Source: JBDHWG01 sp046328505 (GTDB lineage: Bacteria; Chloroflexota; Anaerolineae; Epilineales; JAHCIE01). Taken from it: a DNA stretch of 64,000 nt. Positions 25,777 to 35,941 of this stretch are shown here, piece by piece (the stretch's first letter is position 1; every line of letters begins with the position of its first letter). The notes beneath the pieces are model-generated. The model had not been told where the DNA came from and made no database searches. It was given only the letters and a program-made list of their open reading frames with translations. A program made the position numbers and the translations under genes. Location of the stretch: assembly GCA_046328505.1 (NCBI GenBank), contig JAXLWL010000002.1, forward strand, positions 2,232,001 to 2,296,000. The letters run 5' to 3'.

Positions 25777-26637
25777 TCACTCGCGGCCTGTGGCGACGGG
25801 CAGCCTAGGTGACGATGACCAGTCGCTCCACGAGCCGACATAGAGCTGAATGTCGCGCCAGCCGGCGGTGTACATAGCCAGGATATCGTAGCACGCCGAC
25901 ACGCCGCTGCCGCAGTAGCATACAACCGTGTCGGCCTCATTCACGCCGAGGTCCTCGTACATCTTCCGTAGCGCGTCAGGCTCGAGGAAATGGCCGTCCG
26001 CGTCGAGGTTCTGTGCCCACGGCAGGTTCTTGGCGCCCGGAATATGCCCTGGACGCGCGTCGATAGGCTCCGCGCGACCCTCGTAGCGCTCCGCCGGGCG
26101 CGCGTCAATCAGCAACACCTTCGAGTTGCCGGCCAGACCGATCACCTGGCTCTTGTCCAGCGCCATGGACGGATTGGGATGAGCCTCGAATGTCCCGGGG
26201 CGGACGGAAGGGCCGGCGCCTGTCTCCAGCCGTCGGCGCTCGCGCGTCCACGCTACAATACCGCCATCCAGCACGGCGGCGCTCTCGTGGCCGAAATAGC
26301 GCAGCATCCACCATAGGCGGGCCGCGGTCCCGCCGTTGTCATCGTAGGCCACGACTAATGTGTCGGCGCTGATACCCAGGCGCCGCATGACAGCCTGAAA
26401 TGCCGCAGGAGTCGGCAGCGGGTGGCGGCCCGGGCCGTCTATGTACGCCTCAGCAGCCAACTCAGTTTCCAGGTCAACGAAGACGGCGCCGGGAATATGC
26501 CCAGCAGCATATTCCGCCGAACCGAGACGGTCAATATTAGGTAGATACCAGCGTACGTCGACAACGCGCACACTGGGGTCAGTCAGGTGCGCAGCCAGCC
26601 ACTGGGTCGAGACGAGAGGAGAATTGTGGTCGAGCAT
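25777..26637 (-). CDS. 3-mercaptopyruvate/thiosulfate sulfurtransferase, two-rhodanese type
   Basis: A 286-residue tandem rhodanese. The N-terminal domain (about 10-130) is inactive; the C-terminal domain (about 160-280) carries the persulfide cysteine in CYCGSGVSAC. The loop CGSGVSA is of the mercaptopyruvate type (CGSGVTA) rather than thiosulfate type (CRKGVTA). It moves sulfur from 3-mercaptopyruvate to thiols or cyanide. Start MLDHNS at 26637 fits the family; a TATAAT box lies 78 bases upstream on the minus strand. It is divergent from ridA. Confidence 0.93.
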   Translation of the reverse strand: MLDHNSPLVSTQWLAAHLTDPSVRVVDVRWYLPNIDRLGSAEYAAGHIPGAVFVDLETELAAEAYIDGPGRHPLPTPAAFQAVMRRLGISADTLVVAYDDNGGTAARLWWMLRYFGHESAAVLDGGIVAWTRERRRLETGAGPSVRPGTFEAHPNPSMALDKSQVIGLAGNSKVLLIDARPAERYEGRAEPIDARPGHIPGAKNLPWAQNLDADGHFLEPDALRKMYEDLGVNEADTVVCYCGSGVSACYDILAMYTAGWRDIQLYVGSWSDWSSSPRLPVATGRE

Positions 26638-26714
26638 GGTAACCCTTTAGGCAGGATTTTCAGGGGACGGCCCTCGATCTATCCGCCGTGAGCATTTGAA
26701 TATCTTGCACTAGC

Positions 26715-26743
26715 ATTATAGCCGGAGATGGCCCAGTGTGCCA
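26715..26743 (-). promoter_or_regulatory. Probable promoter of the sulfurtransferase gene
   Basis: On the minus strand TATAAT (26715-26720) follows a weak TGGCAC (26738-26743) after 17 bases. The -10 is perfect; the -35 is poor, so some activation or UP-like help may be needed. Confidence 0.55.
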
Positions 26744-26750
26744 GATGGTT

Positions 26751-26778
26751 TTGACAGGTGGCCGCCGCTGCTTACAAT
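26751..26778 (+). promoter_or_regulatory. Promoter of ridA
   Basis: TTGACA (26751-26756) and TACAAT (26773-26778) are 16 bases apart, giving a start near 26785 and a 37-base leader to the ridA ATG. Confidence 0.78.
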
Positions 26779-26821
26779 AGCTGAGGTAGTCACTAACCAA
26801 AACACATGCTCGGAGGCACTC

Positions 26822-27211
26822 ATGGCCACGTCAAGGCGCGCGGTTTACACAGACAAGGCTCCCAAGCCCCTTGGACCCTACTCCCAGGCGATCATCGTCG
26901 ACAATCTCGTCTTCTGCGCCGGCCAGGTTGGCATCGACCCCGCCATCGGCCAGGTGGTGGAAGGTGGCGTCGAAGCGCAAGCGCGCCAGGTCATTGCGAA
27001 CCTCCGCGCCGTGCTGGCGGCTGCAGGCTCCTCATTCGATCGCGTCGTCAAGACGACGATCTTCTTGACGAACGTCGGCGACTTCGCGACCGTCAACAAG
27101 ATTTATGGCGAAGCCGTCGGCGATCCGCCCCCGGCCCGCTCGACCGTCGGTGTCGCAGCGCTGCCGGGCGGCGCAGTCGTCGAGATCGAGGTCATCGCTG
27201 AGGTCGGCTGA
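26822..27211 (+). CDS. ridA: RidA-family enamine/imine deaminase
   Basis: A 129-residue RidA (YjgF/YER057c/UK114) protein, a trimer that hydrolyses reactive enamine/imine intermediates such as 2-aminoacrylate released by PLP enzymes. Family features are APKPLGPYSQA at the N terminus, FCAGQVGIDP, and the catalytic arginine in PARSTVGVAALPGGAVVEIE. ATG 26822 has GGAGG 5 bases upstream. It has its own promoter and is divergent from the sulfurtransferase. It is probably monocistronic: the next promoter, for the S1 gene, lies 150 bases downstream. Confidence 0.96.
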   Translation: MATSRRAVYTDKAPKPLGPYSQAIIVDNLVFCAGQVGIDPAIGQVVEGGVEAQARQVIANLRAVLAAAGSSFDRVVKTTIFLTNVGDFATVNKIYGEAVGDPPPARSTVGVAALPGGAVVEIEVIAEVG

Positions 27212-27357
27212 GCCAGCGCCGCCGGTTTGGGCGCCAAAACAAGCCGGCATGACAACAGGCGCTTAGAGAAAATCGACCTCAAGCAGTGATTATCGCACAA
27301 GCGTGCTAAAGGTCCCGGTGTGGTCGTTGTCGTCCACCGGGGCCTTCGCGCAAGTGC

Positions 27358-27386
27358 TTGCGTTTTGACTTTCACCGGGTTATAAT
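27358..27386 (+). promoter_or_regulatory. Promoter of the S1-domain protein gene
   Basis: TTGCGT (27358-27363) and TATAAT (27381-27386) are 17 bases apart, placing the start near 27393 and leaving a short leader with AAGGATGGA before ATG 27421. Confidence 0.75.
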
Positions 27387-27420
27387 AAGTGTAATACCAC
27401 CCCAAGGATGGAATGAATCA

Positions 27421-28647
27421 ATGGAGCAGCGTGGCACTATCAGTGCACCGGAAACTCAGGCCACGGAGACAGAGATCGCGGCGAACCCCATGGAAGAGTG
27501 GATGAACGGCGACTTCGCATATCGCACGTTCAAGAAAGGCGATGTCGTTGACGGCATCATCGTTCAGGTGAGTCCCGATGAAGTCTTGGTCGACATCGGG
27601 GCGAAATCAGAGGGTGTTGTCAGCGGCCGTGAACTCGAGCGCATGACATCGGACGATCTGGCCGATTTGCGCGTGGGGATGGCCGTTCGAACCGTCATCG
27701 TGAACCCTGAGGACAAGGACGGCAACATCGTGCTGTCGCTGACTCAGGCCGAAGTCGACCGCGACTGGGAAGATGCTGAGCGGAACCTGCAATCGGGCGA
27801 GATTTTCGAGGCCAGCGTGACGAACCACAACAAGGGCGGCGTGATTGTTCCCGTCGGCCGTCTGCGTGGCTTCGTTCCCGCGTCTCAACTGGCGCGCATC
27901 CATCGCCGCGGCGATGATGCGAACAGTCAGAACCTCGCCAACCTGGTTGGGCAGAAGCTCTGGCTCAAGGTGATCGAGGTCGACCGCGCCAACAACCGCT
28001 TGATCCTATCGGAACAGGCCGCCATGCGCCAGCGGAACAAGGCGCTCAAGGAGCGGCTGCTCAGCGAGCTCAAGGAAGGCGACGTGGTGACGGGCGAGGT
28101 GATTAGCCTGGCCGACTTCGGCGCGTTCGTCAACCTGGGCGGCGCTGATGGTCTGATCCATCTCTCGGAACTGTCGTGGCGGCGCGTCAACCACCCGAGC
28201 GAGGTGCTCAAGGTGGGCGACGAAGTCGAAGTCCAGGTGCTGAACGTCGACCGAGAACGGCGGCGTATCGGGCTGAGCCTCAAGCGGCTCCAGCCAGAGC
28301 CCTGGTCGCAGGTCGAGAGTCAGTATCAGCTGGGTCAAGTAGTGAAAGGCACCATTACCAAGCTTGCTAACTTCGGAGCGTTTGCCCGCCTCGAGGGGGA
28401 TACACGCGGCGAGATCGAGGGGCTGATTCACCTGTCGGAGCTGTCCGATAAGCCAGTCCAGCACCCGCGTGAGGTGGTCAAGGAAGGCGACACGCTGGAA
28501 TTGCGGATCATCCGCATCGACCCGGCTCGGAAGCGGATGGGGTTGAGCTTGCGTCGTGTCAACGACCCCAACTTCACCACCGATGAGCCGTCGGTAGCCG
28601 TTGAGCCGACGACGCCAGAGGCCGAAAGCGACACTGCCGTTGAGTAG
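27421..28647 (+). CDS. rpsA: Ribosomal protein S1-like protein, four S1 domains
   Basis: A 408-residue RNA-binding protein with four S1 (OB-fold) domains at about residues 38-105, 121-200, 217-290 and 302-380. The last two are the most canonical (DFGAFVNLGGADGLIHLSEL and NFGAFARLEGD). Acidic and Thr/Ser-rich tails flank them. This is the short S1 form seen outside Proteobacteria, where it helps mRNA bind the 30S subunit and may act in RNA stability. ATG 27421 follows the AAGGATGGA box. The gene stands alone between ridA and clpC. Assignment as rpsA rather than another S1 protein rests on domain number and position of the conserved domains. Confidence 0.88.
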   Translation: MEQRGTISAPETQATETEIAANPMEEWMNGDFAYRTFKKGDVVDGIIVQVSPDEVLVDIGAKSEGVVSGRELERMTSDDLADLRVGMAVRTVIVNPEDKDGNIVLSLTQAEVDRDWEDAERNLQSGEIFEASVTNHNKGGVIVPVGRLRGFVPASQLARIHRRGDDANSQNLANLVGQKLWLKVIEVDRANNRLILSEQAAMRQRNKALKERLLSELKEGDVVTGEVISLADFGAFVNLGGADGLIHLSELSWRRVNHPSEVLKVGDEVEVQVLNVDRERRRIGLSLKRLQPEPWSQVESQYQLGQVVKGTITKLANFGAFARLEGDTRGEIEGLIHLSELSDKPVQHPREVVKEGDTLELRIIRIDPARKRMGLSLRRVNDPNFTTDEPSVAVEPTTPEAESDTAVE

Positions 28648-28787
28648 GGGCAGGCAGCGCGACATTCGTCGCCTGGTAGCTCGCGTCCGACCACGCCGTC
28701 GGCCTTCCACATGGGTTAGCCTCTGCGCTAGTCTGGGCCATCGGACACGGCGCTCGCGGGGAGCGTGTGGACAGAAAGGAAGATGCG

Positions 28788-31277
<2,490 letters not shown>

Positions 31278-31306
31278 TCTCGCGGCTGACTTGCAATGTA
31301 TATTAC

Positions 31307-31343
31307 AGGAACCCGTTTTCTCGCGAGAACGGGTTCCTCTTCG
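31307..31343 (+). terminator. Intrinsic terminator of clpC
   Basis: AGGAACCCGTT (31307-31317) pairs with AACGGGTTCCT (31328-31338) around TTCTCGCGAG, followed by CTTCG and T-rich sequence. It lies 29 bases after the clpC stop and before the convergent regulator gene. Confidence 0.8.
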
Positions 31344-31367
31344 TTCGTTAGTTCCCGTATGAACTAC

Positions 31368-33707
31368 TCAAGCGGCGTTGCCGGTGGGTACCTCCTCCAA
31401 CGCATACGCCACGGCTTGTTCCAGCGTCATCGCCCGCCCCTCTGCCCACGTCGTCTCAAAATCGTCCTCGGCCATTTGAGCCCGGGTGACGGCTACATTA
31501 TGGCGATATTCCGGAATTTCCGAGTCCAGGGCACGGGAGCCGACTGTCGCTCGCGCACTCTCCGCAGCGCCGAACAGACGCGCCGCTCGAGTGGCTTGCC
31601 CTGCCGCAGCAGCGACCGCCGCGAGTGCCTCTAGGGAGGCTGGCAGTCCTGCTTCGTCCCCCAGCTCCCTTCGCACGGCCACGCCTTCTTCCAAAGCTGC
31701 GCGGGCGGCCGCCAAATCTCCCAAACGCACTGTCACCAATCCGAGCCAACCGAGGGCGTAGGCCAGGATACCCTTGTCACCTAGCCTCCTACGTATCACC
31801 ACACTTTGTTCGAAGTGCGTGCGCGCTGTGGCATACTCAGCCCGAGCCGCAGCGATCATGCCCAGACCAAAGTGGGAGTAGGACCTTCCGCGCTCATCCT
31901 CGATATCGTCAAAGAACACGAGGTTCTCGTGGTGCAGCGAGTAAGCCCGCGAAAGATCACCGCTCTCGCCAAGAATGATCCCCAGGAGGTGGAACGAATA
32001 CGCGGCTCCCCGCTCATCTCCCAACTCCCGCAGTATTCGCCCGCTCGCTTCACAGTACTTAGCCGCGCGGCCGCCATTGCCTTGCAGGCGAGCAAGCCAG
32101 CCGGCACCGTACAGCGCTTTCGCACATGCGACCGTGCGCACGGCATCCCCTGTCAGCGCCAGAGTTGCTTCCGCCGATCTGGTTCCCTCCGTAAAGTGAC
32201 CACGAAAACTCCAGAAGCGGTACAAGGCACCGACAAAGCGTAATGCCCAGTCGAGTTCGTTGTTCGCCAGGGTCCATGCTAGCGCTGCGCGAAGGTTATC
32301 CTGCTCAGCCGTCAGGCGCTCGAACCAGGTCGCTTGCTCAGCGCCGACAAGTGCGAAATCAGCTGCTTCGGCTACCATCAGGAAGAAACGGGCGTGCTCA
32401 CGGTGCACACGTTCGGTTTCTCCGTGCGCTGCAAGCTGTTCCAGCGCGTACTCGCGGATCGTCTCCAGCATGCCGAAACGAGGCCCGCCAGACGGGCCGC
32501 TTTGCTGCCACAGCAAACTCTTGTCCACAAGCAACGCAATCCCGTCAACGACGTCCATACCGAGATCACCCTGAAAAGCGCCGACTGCCTCTGCAGCCTC
32601 GAGAGTGAAGCCGCCGACGAACACTCCCAATCGTCTGAACAGCGTCTTCTCTGCCTCGTCGAGGAGATCATAGCTCCAGCCGATGGCGTCGCGCAGGGTC
32701 TGTTGGCGCGCCGGGAGGTCACGAGCGCCACCGGTCAGTGTCTTGAGCCGACTATCCAATCGTTGGAGCAGCACTCGGGGTGGAAAAATCTTGATTCGGG
32801 CCGCTGCCAGCTCAATCGCCAGGGGCAGCCCGTCCAGGTAGATGCAGATCTCGGCGACCGCAGCCCCGTTCTCGTCGATGACCTCGAAATCGGGCTTGAC
32901 ACTGAGCGCCCGCTGGACAAATAGATCTACTGCCGCATACTCCGACAGCGTCGAAAGTGGCGGCAGATTCTTCCGATCCGGCAAGGCCAGCGGAGGCACC
33001 GCAAATTCCTGCTCCCCGCGCAGGCGTAGCGCGACGCGGCTGGTCGCCAACACCTTGACGCTCGGCGCGGCGACGAGGATCTCGCCGACAAGCGGCGCTG
33101 CGCCGACCACCTGCTCCAGGTTATCCAGGACCAGCAACATCCTCTTGTTGTGCAGATAGTCTTTGAGAACATCGAGTGGCGGCCGCGCACCCTGGTTCGG
33201 TATCCCAAGCGTCTCGACGATCGTGGACGCGACGAGACTGGGATCGCTGATCGGCGCCAGGTCGACGAAGTAGCCTCCGTCGTCGAACCGTTCGCGGAGA
33301 GACGCGGCCACCTGAAGCGCGAGACGCGTCTTGCCCACGCCCCCAGGGCCGGTGAGCGTGACCAGGCGCACCGTTTTGCGTTCAAGAAACCCCTCAACGA
33401 CGGCAAGCTCCTGCTCGCGCCCGATGAACGACGTCAGCGAGAGCGGCAAGTTGCCAATCGGCTCAGCCTTCGGCGTAGCAGATGGAGCAACGGTCAAGGC
33501 GATGTAAGTGGGCCAAGCCTCTTGCGGCACATGGAGGGCATTCAGCAACGCCTCGACGACCTGACGTGTCGGCTGCCGCTGGCCGGCCTCGATCTTCTTC
33601 AGGTAGATGGTGGAGCAGCCCGCCAACCCGGCCAGCGTCTCCTGGGTGAGGCGCTGCTCCTTGCGTTTCCGCTTCAGCCACGCGGCGAAGGTGAGATCGG
33701 TCTGCAT
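31368..33707 (-). CDS. XRE-HTH / NB-ARC ATPase / TPR transcriptional regulator, copy 2
   Basis: A 779-residue paralogue of the regulator at 11021-13618. The HTH (residues 5-60) is almost identical (LTQETLAGLAGCSTIYLKKIE), and the DNA encoding it is also close. Then come LTSFIGREQE, Walker A GPGGVGKT, Walker B MLLVLDNLEQV, a winged-helix part, TPR-like repeats and the C-terminal EGRAMTLEQAVAYALEE. The sensor half is much more divergent than the HTH, so the two copies probably share DNA targets but not signals. It is divergent from oxidase 2, and convergent with clpC at its 3' end. Start 33707 has no longer plausible alternative. Confidence 0.9.
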   Translation of the reverse strand: MQTDLTFAAWLKRKRKEQRLTQETLAGLAGCSTIYLKKIEAGQRQPTRQVVEALLNALHVPQEAWPTYIALTVAPSATPKAEPIGNLPLSLTSFIGREQELAVVEGFLERKTVRLVTLTGPGGVGKTRLALQVAASLRERFDDGGYFVDLAPISDPSLVASTIVETLGIPNQGARPPLDVLKDYLHNKRMLLVLDNLEQVVGAAPLVGEILVAAPSVKVLATSRVALRLRGEQEFAVPPLALPDRKNLPPLSTLSEYAAVDLFVQRALSVKPDFEVIDENGAAVAEICIYLDGLPLAIELAAARIKIFPPRVLLQRLDSRLKTLTGGARDLPARQQTLRDAIGWSYDLLDEAEKTLFRRLGVFVGGFTLEAAEAVGAFQGDLGMDVVDGIALLVDKSLLWQQSGPSGGPRFGMLETIREYALEQLAAHGETERVHREHARFFLMVAEAADFALVGAEQATWFERLTAEQDNLRAALAWTLANNELDWALRFVGALYRFWSFRGHFTEGTRSAEATLALTGDAVRTVACAKALYGAGWLARLQGNGGRAAKYCEASGRILRELGDERGAAYSFHLLGIILGESGDLSRAYSLHHENLVFFDDIEDERGRSYSHFGLGMIAAARAEYATARTHFEQSVVIRRRLGDKGILAYALGWLGLVTVRLGDLAAARAALEEGVAVRRELGDEAGLPASLEALAAVAAAAGQATRAARLFGAAESARATVGSRALDSEIPEYRHNVAVTRAQMAEDDFETTWAEGRAMTLEQAVAYALEEVPTGNAA

Positions 33708-33930
33708 GCAGATCCCTTCCGACTATCTACGGCAACAAGCTCCTCTGTCTGATGAGGCCATGCTTCAGAACAGCCATTATACCACAAATAGACACACGTT
33801 GAGGCCGAACCGTCCGATGACTTGTATACCTTCCTGTATACCCCCAGGTATACGGAGCGCTAAAGTAGCTGCTGTACACTGGTATCCACAAGATGGAAGC
33901 TGGATCTGAGAGCGAAAAGGAGCACACGCG
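33708..33930. promoter_or_regulatory. Divergent promoter region of regulator 2 and oxidase 2
   Basis: On the minus strand TGGTATAAT (-10 at 33776-33781 with upstream TG) would drive the regulator. AGCCATTATA-x-CACAAA and CTGTACACTGGTATC (33872-33886) match the region before copy 1 in sequence and order, 96 bases apart here and 93 there. TTGTATACC (33822-33830) and CTGTATACC (33834-33842) are direct repeats 12 bases apart, followed by GGTATACGG (33847-33855), a likely operator. Confidence 0.6.
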
Positions 33931-34164
33931 ATGTTGTCTCAACGGCACCTGGATCTTCTGGCAAGCGAACGTCAGTCTGAGTTGTTGAGGGCGGGTGGCT
34001 ACGAGCGGTCGGTCGAAGCCTCGCGACTTGGGGTATCAGGCGGCGAGCGTCCGGGTGAGCCTGGCGTTCCAGCGCTAACTCCCATGTTCCGGACTTCGTC
34101 CATGCCCCCACGGTTCGCTCAACGCTTGCTGCTGCTCATGTCGCTGGTCTATCGCTCGCTCTAA
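33931..34164 (+). CDS. Small hypothetical protein, 77 residues
   Basis: ATG 33931 has AAGGAG 8 bases upstream, which is unusually good for a chance frame. The first 32 residues (MLSQRHLDLLASERQSELLR and following) are hydrophilic, helix-forming and Arg/Glu-rich, like small proteins often found in Actinobacteria and Chloroflexota. The remainder is Gly/Pro-rich and then basic and hydrophobic and looks unlike a folded domain, so a frameshift or decay after residue 32 is possible. It lies between the divergent promoter and oxidase 2; no counterpart is seen in copy 1. From 34165 to 34284 nothing else is seen except the oxidase Shine-Dalgarno. Confidence 0.4.
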   Translation: MLSQRHLDLLASERQSELLRAGGYERSVEASRLGVSGGERPGEPGVPALTPMFRTSSMPPRFAQRLLLLMSLVYRSL

Positions 34165-34284
34165 CTCTCGGACTACAGATGCCTCATTCAGTATCCCTGA
34201 TGTTTTGGGCAACGGTGGTCAGGCTCGCGGGTCAGTCCAACCAATGTAGGAACCGTATCAGCCAGCACACCAAGGAGGCACAAC

Positions 34285-35673
34285 ATGGCAATCGACACTA
34301 TTGACACCGCAATCCAGGAGTTCAGGACGTCGCTGCGCGGGCCGCTGTTCACGCCCGCCGACGACGGCTACGACGAGGCGCGAGCCATTTACAACGCCAT
34401 GATCGACAAGCGCCCGGCGCTCATCGCCCAGTGCGCCGACGTCGCCGACGTCATCGCTGCCGTCAACTTCGGCCGCGACAGCGGCATGGACATCGCCGTG
34501 CGGGGCGGCGGGCATAACGGCCCGGGGCTAGGCACCGTCGAGGGCGGTCTGGTCATAGACCTCAAGCTCATGAAGGGCATCCGCGTCGATCCTGAGGCGC
34601 GCACCGTGCAAGTCCAGGGCGGATGCACCTGGAGCGACGTCGACCACGCCACCCACCCCTTCGGCCTGTCGGTGCCGTGCGGCATCCTCTCCAGTACCGG
34701 CGTCGGCGGCCTCACCCTCGGCGGTGGGCTCGGGCATCTCACCCGCCGCTTCGGCCTGACCATCGACAATCTGCTGGCCGCGGACATGGTCCTGGCCGAC
34801 GGCCGCTTCGTCACCGCCAGCCCTGACCAGCACCCCGACCTGTTCTGGGCGGTCCGCGGCGGCGGAGGCAACTTCGGCGTCGTGACCTCATTCCTGTTCC
34901 AGGCTCACCCGGTCAGCACCGTCTATGCCGGACCGATTTTCTGGGAATTGGAGCATGCGCCGACCGTCTTCCGCTACTGGCGCGACCTGATCCTGTCCGA
35001 CCCCGAGGATCTGGGCGGCTTCTTCGGCTTCCACATCGTGCCGCCGGGGCCGCCGTTCCCTGAAGAGCACCACATGAAGACGATGTGCGTGGTCGACTGG
35101 TGCTACACCGGCGACCTGGCCAAAGCCGAGGCCGTTTTCAAGCCGATCCGCGCCGTTGCGCCGCTGGCCATCGACTTCTGCGGCCCCATCCCAATGCCGG
35201 CGCTGAACAGCATGTTCGACGCGCTGTATCCGCCGGGCCTGCAATGGTACTGGAACGCCGACTTCTTCACCGAGGTGAGCGACGAGGCGATCGAGCGCCA
35301 CCTCCAGCACGGATCGCAGGTGCCGACCGTCAACTCCGCCATGCACCTCTACCCGATCAACGGCGCGGCGCACCGCGTTGGGCGCCACGACACGGCGTGG
35401 AGCTACCGCGAGGCGAACTTCGCGCAGGTCATTGTCGGTGTCAGCCCCGATCCGGCCGATAACCCGCGGATCATCCAATGGTCGAAGGAGTACTGGGCAG
35501 CGCTGCATCCGTACTCGTCGGGTGGGGCATACGTCAACATGATCATGGAAGAGGGGCAGGAGCGGGTGCAGGCGGCGTACCGCGACAACTATGGACGGCT
35601 GGCGGCAGTCAAGGCGAAGTACGATCCGAACAACCTGTTCCACGTCAACCAGAACATCAAGCCCGCCGTATAA
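34285..35673 (+). CDS. FAD-linked oxidase, 6-hydroxynicotine-oxidase/BBE type, copy 2
   Basis: A complete 462-residue PCMH/BBE flavoprotein related to 6-hydroxy-D-nicotine oxidase. RGGGHN carries H77, the probable 8-alpha covalent FAD ligand; no cysteine lies at the second covalent site (VPCGILSSTGVGG has Leu there). GLTLGGGLGHL, FWAVRGGGGNFG and the end KYDPNNLFHVNQNIKP are canonical and intact, unlike copy 1. Such enzymes oxidise amines, alcohols or sugars with O2, giving H2O2. AAGGAGG lies 6 bases before ATG 34285. It is probably controlled by the divergent regulator. No signal peptide is seen. Confidence 0.93.
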   Translation: MAIDTIDTAIQEFRTSLRGPLFTPADDGYDEARAIYNAMIDKRPALIAQCADVADVIAAVNFGRDSGMDIAVRGGGHNGPGLGTVEGGLVIDLKLMKGIRVDPEARTVQVQGGCTWSDVDHATHPFGLSVPCGILSSTGVGGLTLGGGLGHLTRRFGLTIDNLLAADMVLADGRFVTASPDQHPDLFWAVRGGGGNFGVVTSFLFQAHPVSTVYAGPIFWELEHAPTVFRYWRDLILSDPEDLGGFFGFHIVPPGPPFPEEHHMKTMCVVDWCYTGDLAKAEAVFKPIRAVAPLAIDFCGPIPMPALNSMFDALYPPGLQWYWNADFFTEVSDEAIERHLQHGSQVPTVNSAMHLYPINGAAHRVGRHDTAWSYREANFAQVIVGVSPDPADNPRIIQWSKEYWAALHPYSSGGAYVNMIMEEGQERVQAAYRDNYGRLAAVKAKYDPNNLFHVNQNIKPAV

Positions 35674-35707
35674 TACCAAACGCCGCCAGAAAGGCTGCAA
35701 AGTTAGC

Positions 35708-35825
35708 GTCATTGCGAGGAGGGCGATAGCCCGACGAAGCAATCTCACGATGGGCAAGGGCCTCGCCACTTTGGTAGACTGCCGGTCGCAAGGGCGAGGG
35801 ATTGCTTCGCTGCGCTCGCAATGAC
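35708..35825. repeat. Inverted-repeat element, GTCATTGCGAG family, copy B
   Basis: It begins GTCATTGCGAGGAGG and ends CTGCGCTCGCAATGAC, with inner arms GAAGCAATCTC and GGATTGCTTCG. It has the same termini and nearly the same length as copy A (17412-17531). Copies follow the two different genes ClC (upstream side) and oxidase 2 (downstream side), so it is dispersed rather than part of the duplicated module. Confidence 0.75.
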
Positions 35826-35879
35826 AGCCTTTCTATACACGCTTGGTGCAAGAGGAACTTGTACCCGCACTATACGCGA

Positions 35880-35916
35880 CGCGGCTACCGGTTTCCCGGT
35901 AGCCGCGTTCTTGTTT
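35880..35916 (+). terminator. Intrinsic terminator downstream of oxidase 2
   Basis: A perfect 12-bp stem (CGCGGCTACCGG, 35880-35891, with CCGGTAGCCGCG, 35896-35907) and a 4-base loop are followed by TTCTTGTTT. It lies between convergent oxidase 2 and the E1 fusion gene. Confidence 0.85.
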
Positions 35917-35941
35917 GCGTCTCTATCCGTATGCCCTAACT

